Origin: PALSA-911 sp043742865
Lineage (GTDB): Bacteria > Pseudomonadota > Alphaproteobacteria > Acetobacterales > Acetobacteraceae
DNA length: 8,409 bases
Direction: 5' to 3'
Assembly: GCA_043742865.1 (NCBI GenBank)
Contig: JAYTXR010000277.1
Coordinates: 1-8,409, forward strand
The notes beneath the pieces are model-generated. The model saw only the letters and a list, made by a program, of their open reading frames with translations, searched no databases and was not told where the DNA came from. Of the stretch, positions 1 through 5,902 are shown one piece after another; position 1 is the stretch's first letter; every line of letters starts with the position of its first letter. The translations under genes were made by a program, and so were the position numbers.

Positions 1-858
1 CGCCTCGAAGCCGCCTACCAGTTGCGCCGCCGGTCGCGGTGGATTGCCGTTTCCGCCGGCGGCGTCGTGCTGGCACTTTGCCTGGCGATCTCGGCACGAG
101 TTTCCGAGGCCTATCCATCCTCGCTCGCGGCCGGGCTGCCGCGGGTCGGTGATTATTTTTACAAGCTGGTGCCGCATCTGACCTGGGTCGCGCTGTTCGC
201 CGGCAGCGCCACCGAGGGCTCGCTCGCCTATTGGATGTACCGGCTGCCGAGCTGGCTGTGGCTGCTGTTCGAGACCAGCCAGATGGCGCTGCTGGCCACG
301 CTGAGCGGCGCTGCGCTGGCGTTCCTGCTGTGCTTTCCCGCCGCCGCCAACCTGGCGCCGAACCGGAAAATCTACCTGCTGTTCCGCCGCGGGCTGGAGC
401 TGTTCCGCACCGTGCCGGACATCGTCTATGCGCTGATCCTGGTCTGGACTTTCGGCATCGGCCCGCTGGCCGGCATCCTGGCGATCGCGCTGCATACCGT
501 GGGTGCCCTGGGAAAACTATTCGCCGAGGTGGTGGAGAATGCCGACATGCGCCCGTGGGAGGGCGTGCTCGCGGCCGGCGGCAACTGGTTTCAGGCGGTG
601 CGATACGCGATCCTGCCGCAAGTGCTGCCGAATTTCCTCAGCTATGCGCTGATCCGATTCGAGATCAATGTGCGCGGCGCCACGGTGATCGGCTTCGTCG
701 GCGCTGGCGGCATCGGGCAGGAGCTGTACACCGTCATCAGTTTCAATTATTACGAGGAGATCAGCGCCATCGTCGTGCTGATCATCCTCGCGGTCAGCGC
801 GATCGATCTGCTGTCCGAGGCGCTGCGCAGCCGCGCCATCGGCCGGGTAGCCGCATGA
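1..858 (+). CDS. phnE: PhnE-type phosphonate ABC transporter permease, 5' partial
   Basis: This is an inner-membrane permease subunit of a phosphonate-family ABC importer. The frame is open to the left edge, and the seven codons before the TTG at 22 (reading RLEAAYQ) look like a normal PhnE N-terminus, so the true start probably lies upstream and the TTG is not needed. Counting from that TTG, a hydrophobic segment at about 8-26 is TM1 and more follow at about 84-108, 134-160 and 247-264. The EAA loop that contacts the ATPase lies at about 180-199 (EGVLAAGG followed by ILPQ), and the PhnE hallmark GFVGAGGIG lies at 224-232. The gene overlaps the next permease by four bases (ATGA), so the two are probably translationally coupled and form a heterodimeric pore. 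PhnC and PhnD would be expected just upstream, outside the window. The substrate could be phosphonate, phosphite or a similar anion; the permease alone does not decide this. Confidence 0.93.
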   Translation, partial: RLEAAYQLRRRSRWIAVSAGGVVLALCLAISARVSEAYPSSLAAGLPRVGDYFYKLVPHLTWVALFAGSATEGSLAYWMYRLPSWLWLLFETSQMALLATLSGAALAFLLCFPAAANLAPNRKIYLLFRRGLELFRTVPDIVYALILVWTFGIGPLAGILAIALHTVGALGKLFAEVVENADMRPWEGVLAAGGNWFQAVRYAILPQVLPNFLSYALIRFEINVRGATVIGFVGAGGIGQELYTVISFNYYEEISAIVVLIILAVSAIDLLSEALRSRAIGRVAA

Positions 859-1688
859 GCGGCGTCACCGAAACCGAGATCGCCGACGCGCGCGCCCGCG
901 TACCCGGCGCCTTCGGCCTCTCGCCAGGCAGGCGCGTGCTGCGAGCCGGGCTGTGGCTGGCGGCGCTGGCCTGGCTGACGGCGCTGTTCTGGTGGTTCGA
1001 CATCACCCCCGAGCGCCTAACGCGGGGACTGTCCGGTATTTTCGTGATCCTGCGCCAGATGTTCCCGCCCAGCCCCGGCGCGCAATGGGACGACATCCTG
1101 CAGGGCCTGGGCGAGAGCGTGGCCATGGCCTTTCTCGGTACCGTGGTGGCGGCGGTGGTGGCAGTGCCGCTCGGCTTCCTCGGCGCGCGCAACGTCGTGG
1201 TGAATGCGCTGGCGCATTTCTCCATCCGCCGGGTGTTCGACGGTTTTCGCGGCATGGACCAACTGATCTGGGCTCTCGCCTTCGTTCGCGCGGTCGGCCT
1301 GGGCCCGCTGGCCGGCGTGCTGGCCATCGCCGCCGCGGAGGTTTGCGTGCTGGCAAAACTATTCTCTGAGGCGATCGAGAACGCCGATCCCCGCCAGCCA
1401 GAAGCGGTCACGGCTGCGGGTGGATCGCGGCTGCTGGCGATCCGGTTCGGACTGGTGCCGCAGGTGCTGCCGGTGCTGCTGGCGCAGACGCTGTATGCGT
1501 TCGAGAGCAACACCCGCAGTGCCGCCATCCTTGGCGTGGTCGGCGCCGGCGGGATCGGGCTGCAGATCGCCGAACGCATCAAGGTCCGCTACTGGGACCA
1601 GGTGTCGTTCATCATCCTGCTGATCCTGGTCACGGTGGCGATAATCGATCAGCTTTCAGCCCGGCTGCGCCGGCGGCTGATCGGATGA
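855..1688 (+). CDS. phnE: Second PhnE-type phosphonate ABC transporter permease
   Basis: This is a 277-residue permease, the usual length for the family and the partner of the preceding PhnE. I chose the ATG at 855 because it overlaps the upstream stop (ATGA). The frame stays open further upstream, but only as a shadow of the first gene. A hydrophilic N-terminus of about 28 residues precedes TM1 (about 31-50); further membrane segments lie near 88-110, 137-162 and 250-265. The EAA loop is at 183-202 (EAVTAAGG to VPQ), and the conserved GVVGAGGIG is at 227-235. The same core (KLFSEAIENAD here, KLFAEVVENAD in the first copy) marks the two as paralogues. Tandem phnE genes are common in alphaproteobacterial phnCDEE transport operons. 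No C-P lyase genes (phnG-phnM) follow, so the catabolic genes, if any, are elsewhere. There is no clear Shine-Dalgarno site, which fits translational coupling. Confidence 0.93.
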   Translation: MSGVTETEIADARARVPGAFGLSPGRRVLRAGLWLAALAWLTALFWWFDITPERLTRGLSGIFVILRQMFPPSPGAQWDDILQGLGESVAMAFLGTVVAAVVAVPLGFLGARNVVVNALAHFSIRRVFDGFRGMDQLIWALAFVRAVGLGPLAGVLAIAAAEVCVLAKLFSEAIENADPRQPEAVTAAGGSRLLAIRFGLVPQVLPVLLAQTLYAFESNTRSAAILGVVGAGGIGLQIAERIKVRYWDQVSFIILLILVTVAIIDQLSARLRRRLIG

Positions 1689-1866
1689 ACCCACCCGCCG
1701 AGCCCGCGGCGTTGTCGATTATGCCGCACGCGGCATTGTCGCTTGACTTGATCCCGCAATTTGTTAACCAACGGATATCCTACGGCTTTCCGGGCGATCC
1801 CGGCTTCCCGGTCGTTGTCGTCTGGCGTGCCGCCCCCTTTGCCTTCCATCCTCAGGAGACCCTCCC
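1689..1866 (+). promoter_or_regulatory. Intergenic leader with palindrome and promoter-like sequence
   Basis: This 178-base gap separates the permease genes from the secreted-protein gene. It is less GC-rich than its surroundings around 1743-1782, which suits a promoter. A TTGACT hexamer at 1743-1748 resembles a sigma-70 -35 box and TATCCT at 1776-1781 resembles a -10 box. The 27-base gap between them is too long for them to work together, so no promoter can be pinned down. The palindrome at 1721-1736 and an imperfect 15-base direct repeat (1706-1720 and 1730-1744, 13 of 15 identical) lie just upstream of the TTGACT. A good Shine-Dalgarno AGGAG at 1854-1858 sits 8 bases before the ATG at 1867. 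No hairpin with a T-run is visible after the permease genes. Confidence 0.35.
1721..1736. repeat. Perfect inverted repeat, 7-bp arms
   Basis: ATGCCGCACGCGGCAT has arms ATGCCGC and GCGGCAT around a 2-base centre. As RNA it would fold as a 6-bp stem with a CACG loop. It has no following U-run, so it does not look like an intrinsic terminator. Its place 7 bases before a TTGACT hexamer would suit an operator, but no regulator is identifiable here. Confidence 0.5.
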
Positions 1867-2295
1867 ATGATCCGCTTCGCAGCAATCGCCCTTCTCGCCT
1901 CCCTGCTGGCCGGCACCGCCATGGCCCAGACCGTCAGCGGCACCGCGGGCGCCGTCGGCAACGCCGTCTCCGGCGCCGCCAGCGCGACCGGCAAGGCGGC
2001 CTCCAGCGCCGCGACGTCGGTTTCCAACGGCGCCAAGAGCGCTGCCAGTTCGACAAAGGCGATGGTGACCGGCGAGTATGCCGATGAGGCGTCCGCCAAG
2101 GCGCATTGCCCGACCGACACCGTGGTGTGGGCCAACACCACCTCCAAGGCGTATCACCTGGCCGGCACAAAGTATTACGGCAAGACCAAAAAGGGCGCCT
2201 ATATGTGCCAGAAGGACGCTGATTCCTCCGGCTTCCACGCCCCGAAGGCAAAGACCGCCGCCGCGAAGCCGGCGACCGCCGCCAAGACCAACTGA
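1867..2295 (+). CDS. Secreted Ala-rich protein with small Cys/Tyr/His domain
   Basis: This 142-residue hypothetical protein is probably periplasmic or exported. It has a clear Sec signal peptide: charged MIR, a hydrophobic core at about 4-17, and an AMA cleavage site after residue 20. Residues 22-66 are low-complexity Ala/Ser/Gly/Thr. A compact domain at about 71-124 contains C81, VVWANT (86-91), Y96-H97, YYGKT (103-107) and YMC (112-114). I recall similar domains in small exported proteins of Alphaproteobacteria with no known function. The two Cys could pair as a disulfide or bind metal, but this is inference. The tail (125-142) is rich in Lys, Ala and Thr, like histone H1 tails. The start is well supported by AGGAG 8 bases upstream. 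The gene lies 23 bases before the yidB-like gene, so the two may be co-transcribed. Function is unknown. Confidence 0.85.
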   Translation: MIRFAAIALLASLLAGTAMAQTVSGTAGAVGNAVSGAASATGKAASSAATSVSNGAKSAASSTKAMVTGEYADEASAKAHCPTDTVVWANTTSKAYHLAGTKYYGKTKKGAYMCQKDADSSGFHAPKAKTAAAKPATAAKTN

Positions 2296-2318
2296 TCCTC
2301 CAAACAAGGCAGCATCGC

Positions 2319-2813
2319 ATGGGATTGTTCGATCAGATACTCGGCGTGGTCCTGAGCGGTTCCGGCGGGCAGGCATCCCTCCAGCCAGCGCCGGACGGCC
2401 AGCCGGCCCCCGGCCTCCAGGGGACCGGCCTTCAGGGGACCGGCCTTCAGGGGCTCGGCGCTGGCATCATCCCGCAGCTGCTGCTGGCCGCGATCGCCCA
2501 TGAGGGCGGCGTTTCCGGGCTGATGCAGAAATTCCAGTCGGCCGGACTCGGCAACACCGTGGCCTCCTGGATCGGCAACAGCACCAATCAGCCGGTCAGC
2601 CCGGCATCGCTGCAGCAGGTGCTGGACCCTGCGACGGTGGTGGCGATGGCCGAGAAAACCGGCCTGCCGGTCCAGCAGCTGATGGCCATGGTCAGCCAGC
2701 ATTTGCCGCAGATGGTGGACGGGCTGACGCCGAATGGCCAAATGCCGGGGAACACCGACGACCTGCTGCAAACCGGCATGGCGCTGCTGAAAAGCCGTTT
2801 CGGCATCGCCTGA
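2319..2813 (+). CDS. YidB-family (DUF937-type) protein
   Basis: This 164-residue cytosolic protein has the YidB layout: an MGLFDQILG start, a Gly/Leu-rich helix (about 48-60), the core FQSAGLGNTVASWIG (72-86), NQPVSP (90-95), then LQQVL (98-102) and QHLPQMVDGLTPNGQMP (127-143). These match the YidB family, whose molecular role is not established. Unlike typical members it carries three GLQGT-like pentapeptides at 32-46, encoded by a 15-base tandem repeat, inserted in the variable linker after the N-terminus. I chose the ATG at 2319 because it gives the conserved MGLFDQ start; AAGG at 2306-2309 is a weak ribosome binding site. The gene ends 3 bases from the trpS stop on the other strand, so any shared terminator would have to lie inside a coding region. 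Confidence 0.9.
   Translation: MGLFDQILGVVLSGSGGQASLQPAPDGQPAPGLQGTGLQGTGLQGLGAGIIPQLLLAAIAHEGGVSGLMQKFQSAGLGNTVASWIGNSTNQPVSPASLQQVLDPATVVAMAEKTGLPVQQLMAMVSQHLPQMVDGLTPNGQMPGNTDDLLQTGMALLKSRFGIA
2411..2455 (+). repeat. Three copies of a 15-bp in-frame tandem repeat
   Basis: The unit is CGGCCTTCAGGGGAC. Copy 1 (2411-2425) differs at one base, copy 2 (2426-2440) is exact and copy 3 (2441-2455) differs at the last two bases. It is in frame and encodes GLQGT, GLQGT, GLQGL in the YidB-like protein. A multiple-of-three unit could change copy number without breaking the frame. Confidence 0.9.
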
Positions 2814-2816
2814 CCG

Positions 2817-3815
2817 TTAAGCCTTCAGGAACCCCACCAGCCGCTCCGCCTCGGCGACGATCGGGTCGGCGATGGCAGCCGCCCGCGCGGCGCCGTCGCG
2901 CAGGATCGCGTCCAGGCTTGCCGGGTCGGCCAGCAGCCGCGTGGTCTCCCGGCCGATCGGGCCGAGTTTTTCCACCAGCAGATCGGCCAGCGACTTCTTG
3001 AAATCGCCGAACCCCTTGCCGCCATGCTCGGCCAGCACGCCGGCAGGGTCGGTATCAGTCAGCGCGGCAAAGATCCCGACCAGATTGCGCGCCTCGGGTC
3101 GGCCCGCCAGACCCTCGGCCTCCGACGGCAGCGGCTCGGGGTCGGTTTTGGCGCGGCGTATCTTCAGGCTGATGGTGTCCGCGTCGTCGTTCAGGTTGAT
3201 CCGGCTCTGGTCGGACGGGTCAGATTTGGACATTTTTTTGGTGCCGTCGCGCAGACTCATCACCCGCGCCGCCGGCCCCAGGATCAGCGGCTCGATATGC
3301 GGGAAGAAGTCGACGCCGTAATCATGGTTGAATTTCTGCGCAATGTCGTTGGCCAGTTCCAGATGCTGCTTCTGGTCGTCGCCGACCGGCACGCGGGTCG
3401 CGTGATAGGCGTGGATGTCGGCGGCCATCAGGTTCGGATAGACATACAGCCCGGCTGAGGCGTTTTCCCGATCCTTGCCGGCCTTGTCCTTGAACTGGGT
3501 CATGCGGTTCAGCCAGCCCAGCCGCGCCACGCAGTTGAATATCCAGCCGAGCTGGGCATGCGCGCGCACCGCCGATTGCAGAAACAGCGTGTGGCCGGCG
3601 GGATCGACGCCGCAGGCCAGCAATGTGGCGGCCATCTCCCGCGTGGCCGCGGTCAGGGTTTTGGGGTCCTGGAACACTGTGATCGCGTGCAGATCGACCA
3701 CGCACCAGAGGCATTCATGGTCCTTCTGCAAATCGACCCAGTTGCGGATCGCGCCCAGGTAATTGCCGAGGGTGGGAATGCCGGAGGGCTGGATGCCCGA
3801 GAAGATGCGCTGCAT
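2817..3815 (-). CDS. trpS: Tryptophan-tRNA ligase (TrpRS)
   Basis: This cytosolic class Ic aminoacyl-tRNA synthetase joins tryptophan to tRNA-Trp using ATP. At 332 residues it has the normal bacterial length. The HIGH-equivalent signature is PTLGN at 14-18, within IQPSGIPTLGNYLGA. AADIHAY (131-137) contains the aspartate expected to recognise tryptophan. VPVGDDQKQHLEL (142-154) and the KMSKS loop (194-198, followed by SDPSDQ) are intact. The C-terminal helical region (about 240-330) fits tRNA binding. AADIHAY differs slightly from the common AADILLY form. The ATG at 3815 gives the standard MQRIFSGIQPSG start, with no strong Shine-Dalgarno site in front. It lies 54 bases after murJ, on the same strand and without an obvious terminator, and is probably co-transcribed with it. 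Confidence 0.97.
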   Translation of the reverse strand: MQRIFSGIQPSGIPTLGNYLGAIRNWVDLQKDHECLWCVVDLHAITVFQDPKTLTAATREMAATLLACGVDPAGHTLFLQSAVRAHAQLGWIFNCVARLGWLNRMTQFKDKAGKDRENASAGLYVYPNLMAADIHAYHATRVPVGDDQKQHLELANDIAQKFNHDYGVDFFPHIEPLILGPAARVMSLRDGTKKMSKSDPSDQSRINLNDDADTISLKIRRAKTDPEPLPSEAEGLAGRPEARNLVGIFAALTDTDPAGVLAEHGGKGFGDFKKSLADLLVEKLGPIGRETTRLLADPASLDAILRDGAARAAAIADPIVAEAERLVGFLKA

Positions 3816-3869
3816 GGGGACGGACCGTTCAGTTGCGGACGCGGTTGTTCGGCGGAACCGTGCGCGGGG

Positions 3870-5435
3870 TCAAGTGGCGGGTTTGCTACGCCTGCGGCGA
3901 AACAGCGTCCGGATCTCGCGTAGGTCAAACGCGCCGGCCATCTGCCCGGTGGCGACATAGGCCGCCAGCCCGAGACCGACCAATGCGGCGAGTGCGACAT
4001 ATTTCAGTCCTGGCGTGCCGGCAGCGGCGGCGAATAGCGGCCCCTGCGCCAAGGCCAGCGTCGCGGCCATGGCGCAAGCGGCCAGCCCCATGCGCGGCAG
4101 GCGGCGCCGCAGCCCGGCATCGGGGCGAAGCTGACCCTGCCGATGCAGCACCACCGCCAGCCAGATACAGTTGAAAATGGCGGCAACAGAGGTGGCGAGT
4201 GCCGGGCCGACATGGCGCAGCGGCACCATGAAAGCCACGTTCAACGCCAGGTTCAGCGCCACCGCTGCCATGCCGATCTTCACCGGCCGGGCGGTGTCGC
4301 CGCGCGCGAAAAAAGCCGGCGCCAGCACCTTCACCGCGACGAACGCCGGCAGCCCCAGCGCATACGCAGCCAAGGCCTGGGCCGACAGCCGCGCGCTCTC
4401 GATATCGAAGGCGCCGCGGCCGAACAGCACCCAGACGATCGGGAAGGCCGAGACCGCCAAAGCCAGCGCCGCCGGAACGGTCAGGAACAGCGCGAATTCC
4501 AGCGCCCGGTTCAACGTGTCGATCGCGGCCTCGGCTTCCCCCGCGCGCACCTGACGTGCCAGCAGCGGGAGCAGCGCGGTGCCGACCGCGGTGCCGATCA
4601 CGCCTAAAGGCAATTGCTGGATCCGGTCGGCGTAGTACAGCAGCGCCACGGTGCCCGGCGGCAGCAGGCTGGCAATGATCACGTCGACCGCGAGGTTCAA
4701 CTGGGTGACCCCGGCGCCGACCAGGCCCGGCGCCATCTTGCGGAACAGCTCGCGCATCTGCGGCGTCAGCCGGGGCCGGGGCAGCCGGATGCGCATCCCG
4801 GCCCGGCGCACCGCCCAGACCAGCAGCGCCAGCTGGGCAATGCCGGACAACGATACGCCCCAGGCCAGCGCATAGCCGGCATTGGGCAAATAGCGGGTCA
4901 GGGCCAGCATCGACACGATCGAAAACACGTTGAACAGCACCGGTGCCGCCGCCGCGGCGGCAAAGCGATCCAGCCCGTTCAGCACGCCGGAGAACAGCGC
5001 GGTCAGGCAGATCAGGAACAGATACGGAAACGTGATCCGGGTCAGATCGACCGCGAGCGCGAACTTCTCCGGTATGGCGGCGAAGCCCGGCGCCAGAACC
5101 ACCATCACCTGCGGCATGAAGACCAGGCCGGCAATGGTCAGCCCGCCGAGCCAGAACGCCATCACCGCGGTGGTTTCCTCGGCGAAGCGGTTGGCGGCGT
5201 CGCGGCCTTCCGCGGCCAGCATGCCGGCGAACGACGGCACGAACGCGGCGTTGAACGCGCCCTCGCCGAACAGCCGGCGGAACAGGTTGGGCAGCTTCAG
5301 CGCCACGAAAAACGCATCCGCCACCGGCCCCGCACCCAGCATCGCCGCGATCAGCATGTCGCGCGCGAAGCCGAGCACGCGGCTCGCCAGGGTCCAGACA
5401 CCGATGGTGACGACGCCGCGAAACATCGGCGTCAT
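3870..5435 (-). CDS. murJ: Lipid II flippase MurJ (MviN)
   Basis: This 521-residue inner-membrane MOP-superfamily protein moves lipid II from the cytoplasmic to the periplasmic face for peptidoglycan synthesis. Length and hydrophobicity fit the 14 membrane segments of the family. The N-terminal signature is intact: SRVLGFARD (18-26), DAFFVALKLPNLFRR (40-54) and EGAFNAAFVP (58-67). Arginines at 19, 25, 53 and 271 (in YYADR) match E. coli MurJ R18, R24, R52 and R270, which are needed for function, with a constant offset of one; D40 matches D39. The start at 5435 is the most upstream ATG; ATG at 5426 (MFRGVV) would also fit the family. The C-terminus ends in a basic stretch (FRRRRSKPAT). It leads the murJ-trpS pair. 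In several Alphaproteobacteria glnD precedes murJ, but here the upstream neighbour is divergent. Confidence 0.97.
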   Translation of the reverse strand: MTPMFRGVVTIGVWTLASRVLGFARDMLIAAMLGAGPVADAFFVALKLPNLFRRLFGEGAFNAAFVPSFAGMLAAEGRDAANRFAEETTAVMAFWLGGLTIAGLVFMPQVMVVLAPGFAAIPEKFALAVDLTRITFPYLFLICLTALFSGVLNGLDRFAAAAAAPVLFNVFSIVSMLALTRYLPNAGYALAWGVSLSGIAQLALLVWAVRRAGMRIRLPRPRLTPQMRELFRKMAPGLVGAGVTQLNLAVDVIIASLLPPGTVALLYYADRIQQLPLGVIGTAVGTALLPLLARQVRAGEAEAAIDTLNRALEFALFLTVPAALALAVSAFPIVWVLFGRGAFDIESARLSAQALAAYALGLPAFVAVKVLAPAFFARGDTARPVKIGMAAVALNLALNVAFMVPLRHVGPALATSVAAIFNCIWLAVVLHRQGQLRPDAGLRRRLPRMGLAACAMAATLALAQGPLFAAAAGTPGLKYVALAALVGLGLAAYVATGQMAGAFDLREIRTLFRRRRSKPAT

Positions 5436-5567
5436 GGCGGTTGCGTCACCAGCGAGATACTCGATCCATGGGACCTGACCCTAAGGGTGGCCGGCGCCGG
5501 CGTCGAGCCTGTGGCCGCCCGGCCACGCACGGGTTACGATCGTCCCCGACAGCAAAGGGATGGGACG
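5436..5567. promoter_or_regulatory. Divergent intergenic region between murJ and the barrel-protein gene
   Basis: This 132-base gap must hold promoters for both the leftward murJ-trpS pair and the rightward three-gene set, unless either is read from farther away. No convincing -35/-10 pair is visible on either strand; TACGAT at 5535-5540 is only a weak -10 candidate for the rightward genes. The gap contains three short symmetric elements: ACCCTAAGGGT (5478-5488), CCGGCGCCGG (5491-5500) and GTGGCCGCCCGGCCAC (5511-5526). The last has 7-bp arms around a 2-base centre, the same geometry as the palindrome at 1721-1736 but a different sequence. AAAGGGA at 5554-5560 is the ribosome binding site for the ATG at 5568. 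Confidence 0.4.
5511..5526. repeat. Perfect inverted repeat, 7-bp arms
   Basis: GTGGCCGCCCGGCCAC has arms GTGGCCG and CGGCCAC around CC. It lies 41 bases before the start of the barrel-protein gene, where an operator or a leader hairpin could act. There is no T-run, so terminator activity is not indicated. Short GC palindromes arise easily by chance in DNA of this composition. Confidence 0.4.
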
Positions 5568-5888
5568 ATGGCCGGAAAGACCTATCTGGTGGTGCGGGCC
5601 ATAGTGGCCGATCCGGCCATCCGCGGCCCGTTCGATCATTGGTATGCGAGTGAGCATCTGCCGGACGCGCGGGCCGCGTTCGGCGTGGCGCGTGCCTGGC
5701 GCGCGTGGAGCCGGACCGACCCGGCGGTGCATTGCGCGTTCTACGAATTTGCCTCCCTGGCCGCCGCCGAGGCCAGCATTTCGGGTCCCGCGATCGCGGC
5801 GCTGATCGGCGAATTCGACCGCCATTGGCGGCATTGCGTGGTGCGTTCGCGCGAATTGCTCGAAGTCGCCGGCGAACTGGCGGTCTGA
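5568..5888 (+). CDS. Small dimeric alpha/beta-barrel-like (EthD/ABM-type) protein
   Basis: This 106-residue protein is probably cytosolic, with no signal peptide or membrane segment. A first strand (TYLVVRAIV, 5-13) is followed by FDHWYASEHLPDARAAFGV (22-40), which resembles the helix and His-containing motif of EthD-like and related dimeric alpha/beta-barrel proteins (compare FDxWYxxEHxP). Two more probable strands (about 41-48 and 54-61) and a helix (74-86) complete a ferredoxin-like unit. Members range from monooxygenases and heme-degrading enzymes to small-molecule binders, so no reaction can be assigned. H24 and H30 are candidate active-site residues by position only. The ATG at 5568 is chosen because AAAGGGA lies 7 bases upstream and the fold begins at once; the frame is open far upstream only as a shadow of murJ. 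The next gene starts 14 bases after its stop. Confidence 0.8.
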   Translation: MAGKTYLVVRAIVADPAIRGPFDHWYASEHLPDARAAFGVARAWRAWSRTDPAVHCAFYEFASLAAAEASISGPAIAALIGEFDRHWRHCVVRSRELLEVAGELAV

Positions 5889-5902
5889 GCGGAGCGCCGA
5901 CG

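Noticed and set aside
794..1582. Long open frame of 262 codons on the - strand over the second permease gene
   Set aside because: It is antisense to a clear PhnE protein and its translation is compositionally odd (Ser/Thr/Arg/Pro-rich), as expected from a GC-rich shadow.
2411..2455. CRISPR-like repeat array
   Set aside because: The units are 15 bp, directly adjacent and without spacers, inside a coding frame.
2199..2771. 190-codon frame on the - strand over the secreted and YidB-like genes
   Set aside because: It is antisense to the YidB-like protein and to the start of its linker repeats; no protein family is recognisable.
2800..2830. Possible bidirectional terminator between the convergent genes
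   Set aside because: There are only 3 bases between the stops and no stem-loop with a T-run is visible.
4614..5567. Open frame on the + strand across murJ, continuous with the barrel-protein gene
   Set aside because: Its translation here is Gln/Arg/His-rich with no recognisable fold and is antisense to murJ. The real gene begins at 5568, with its own ribosome binding site.
5705..5902. Upstream extension of the TPR gene to an ATG at 5705
   Set aside because: It would overlap 184 bases of the barrel-protein gene and its translation is Arg-rich shadow. The GTG at 5903 with GGAG upstream fits better.
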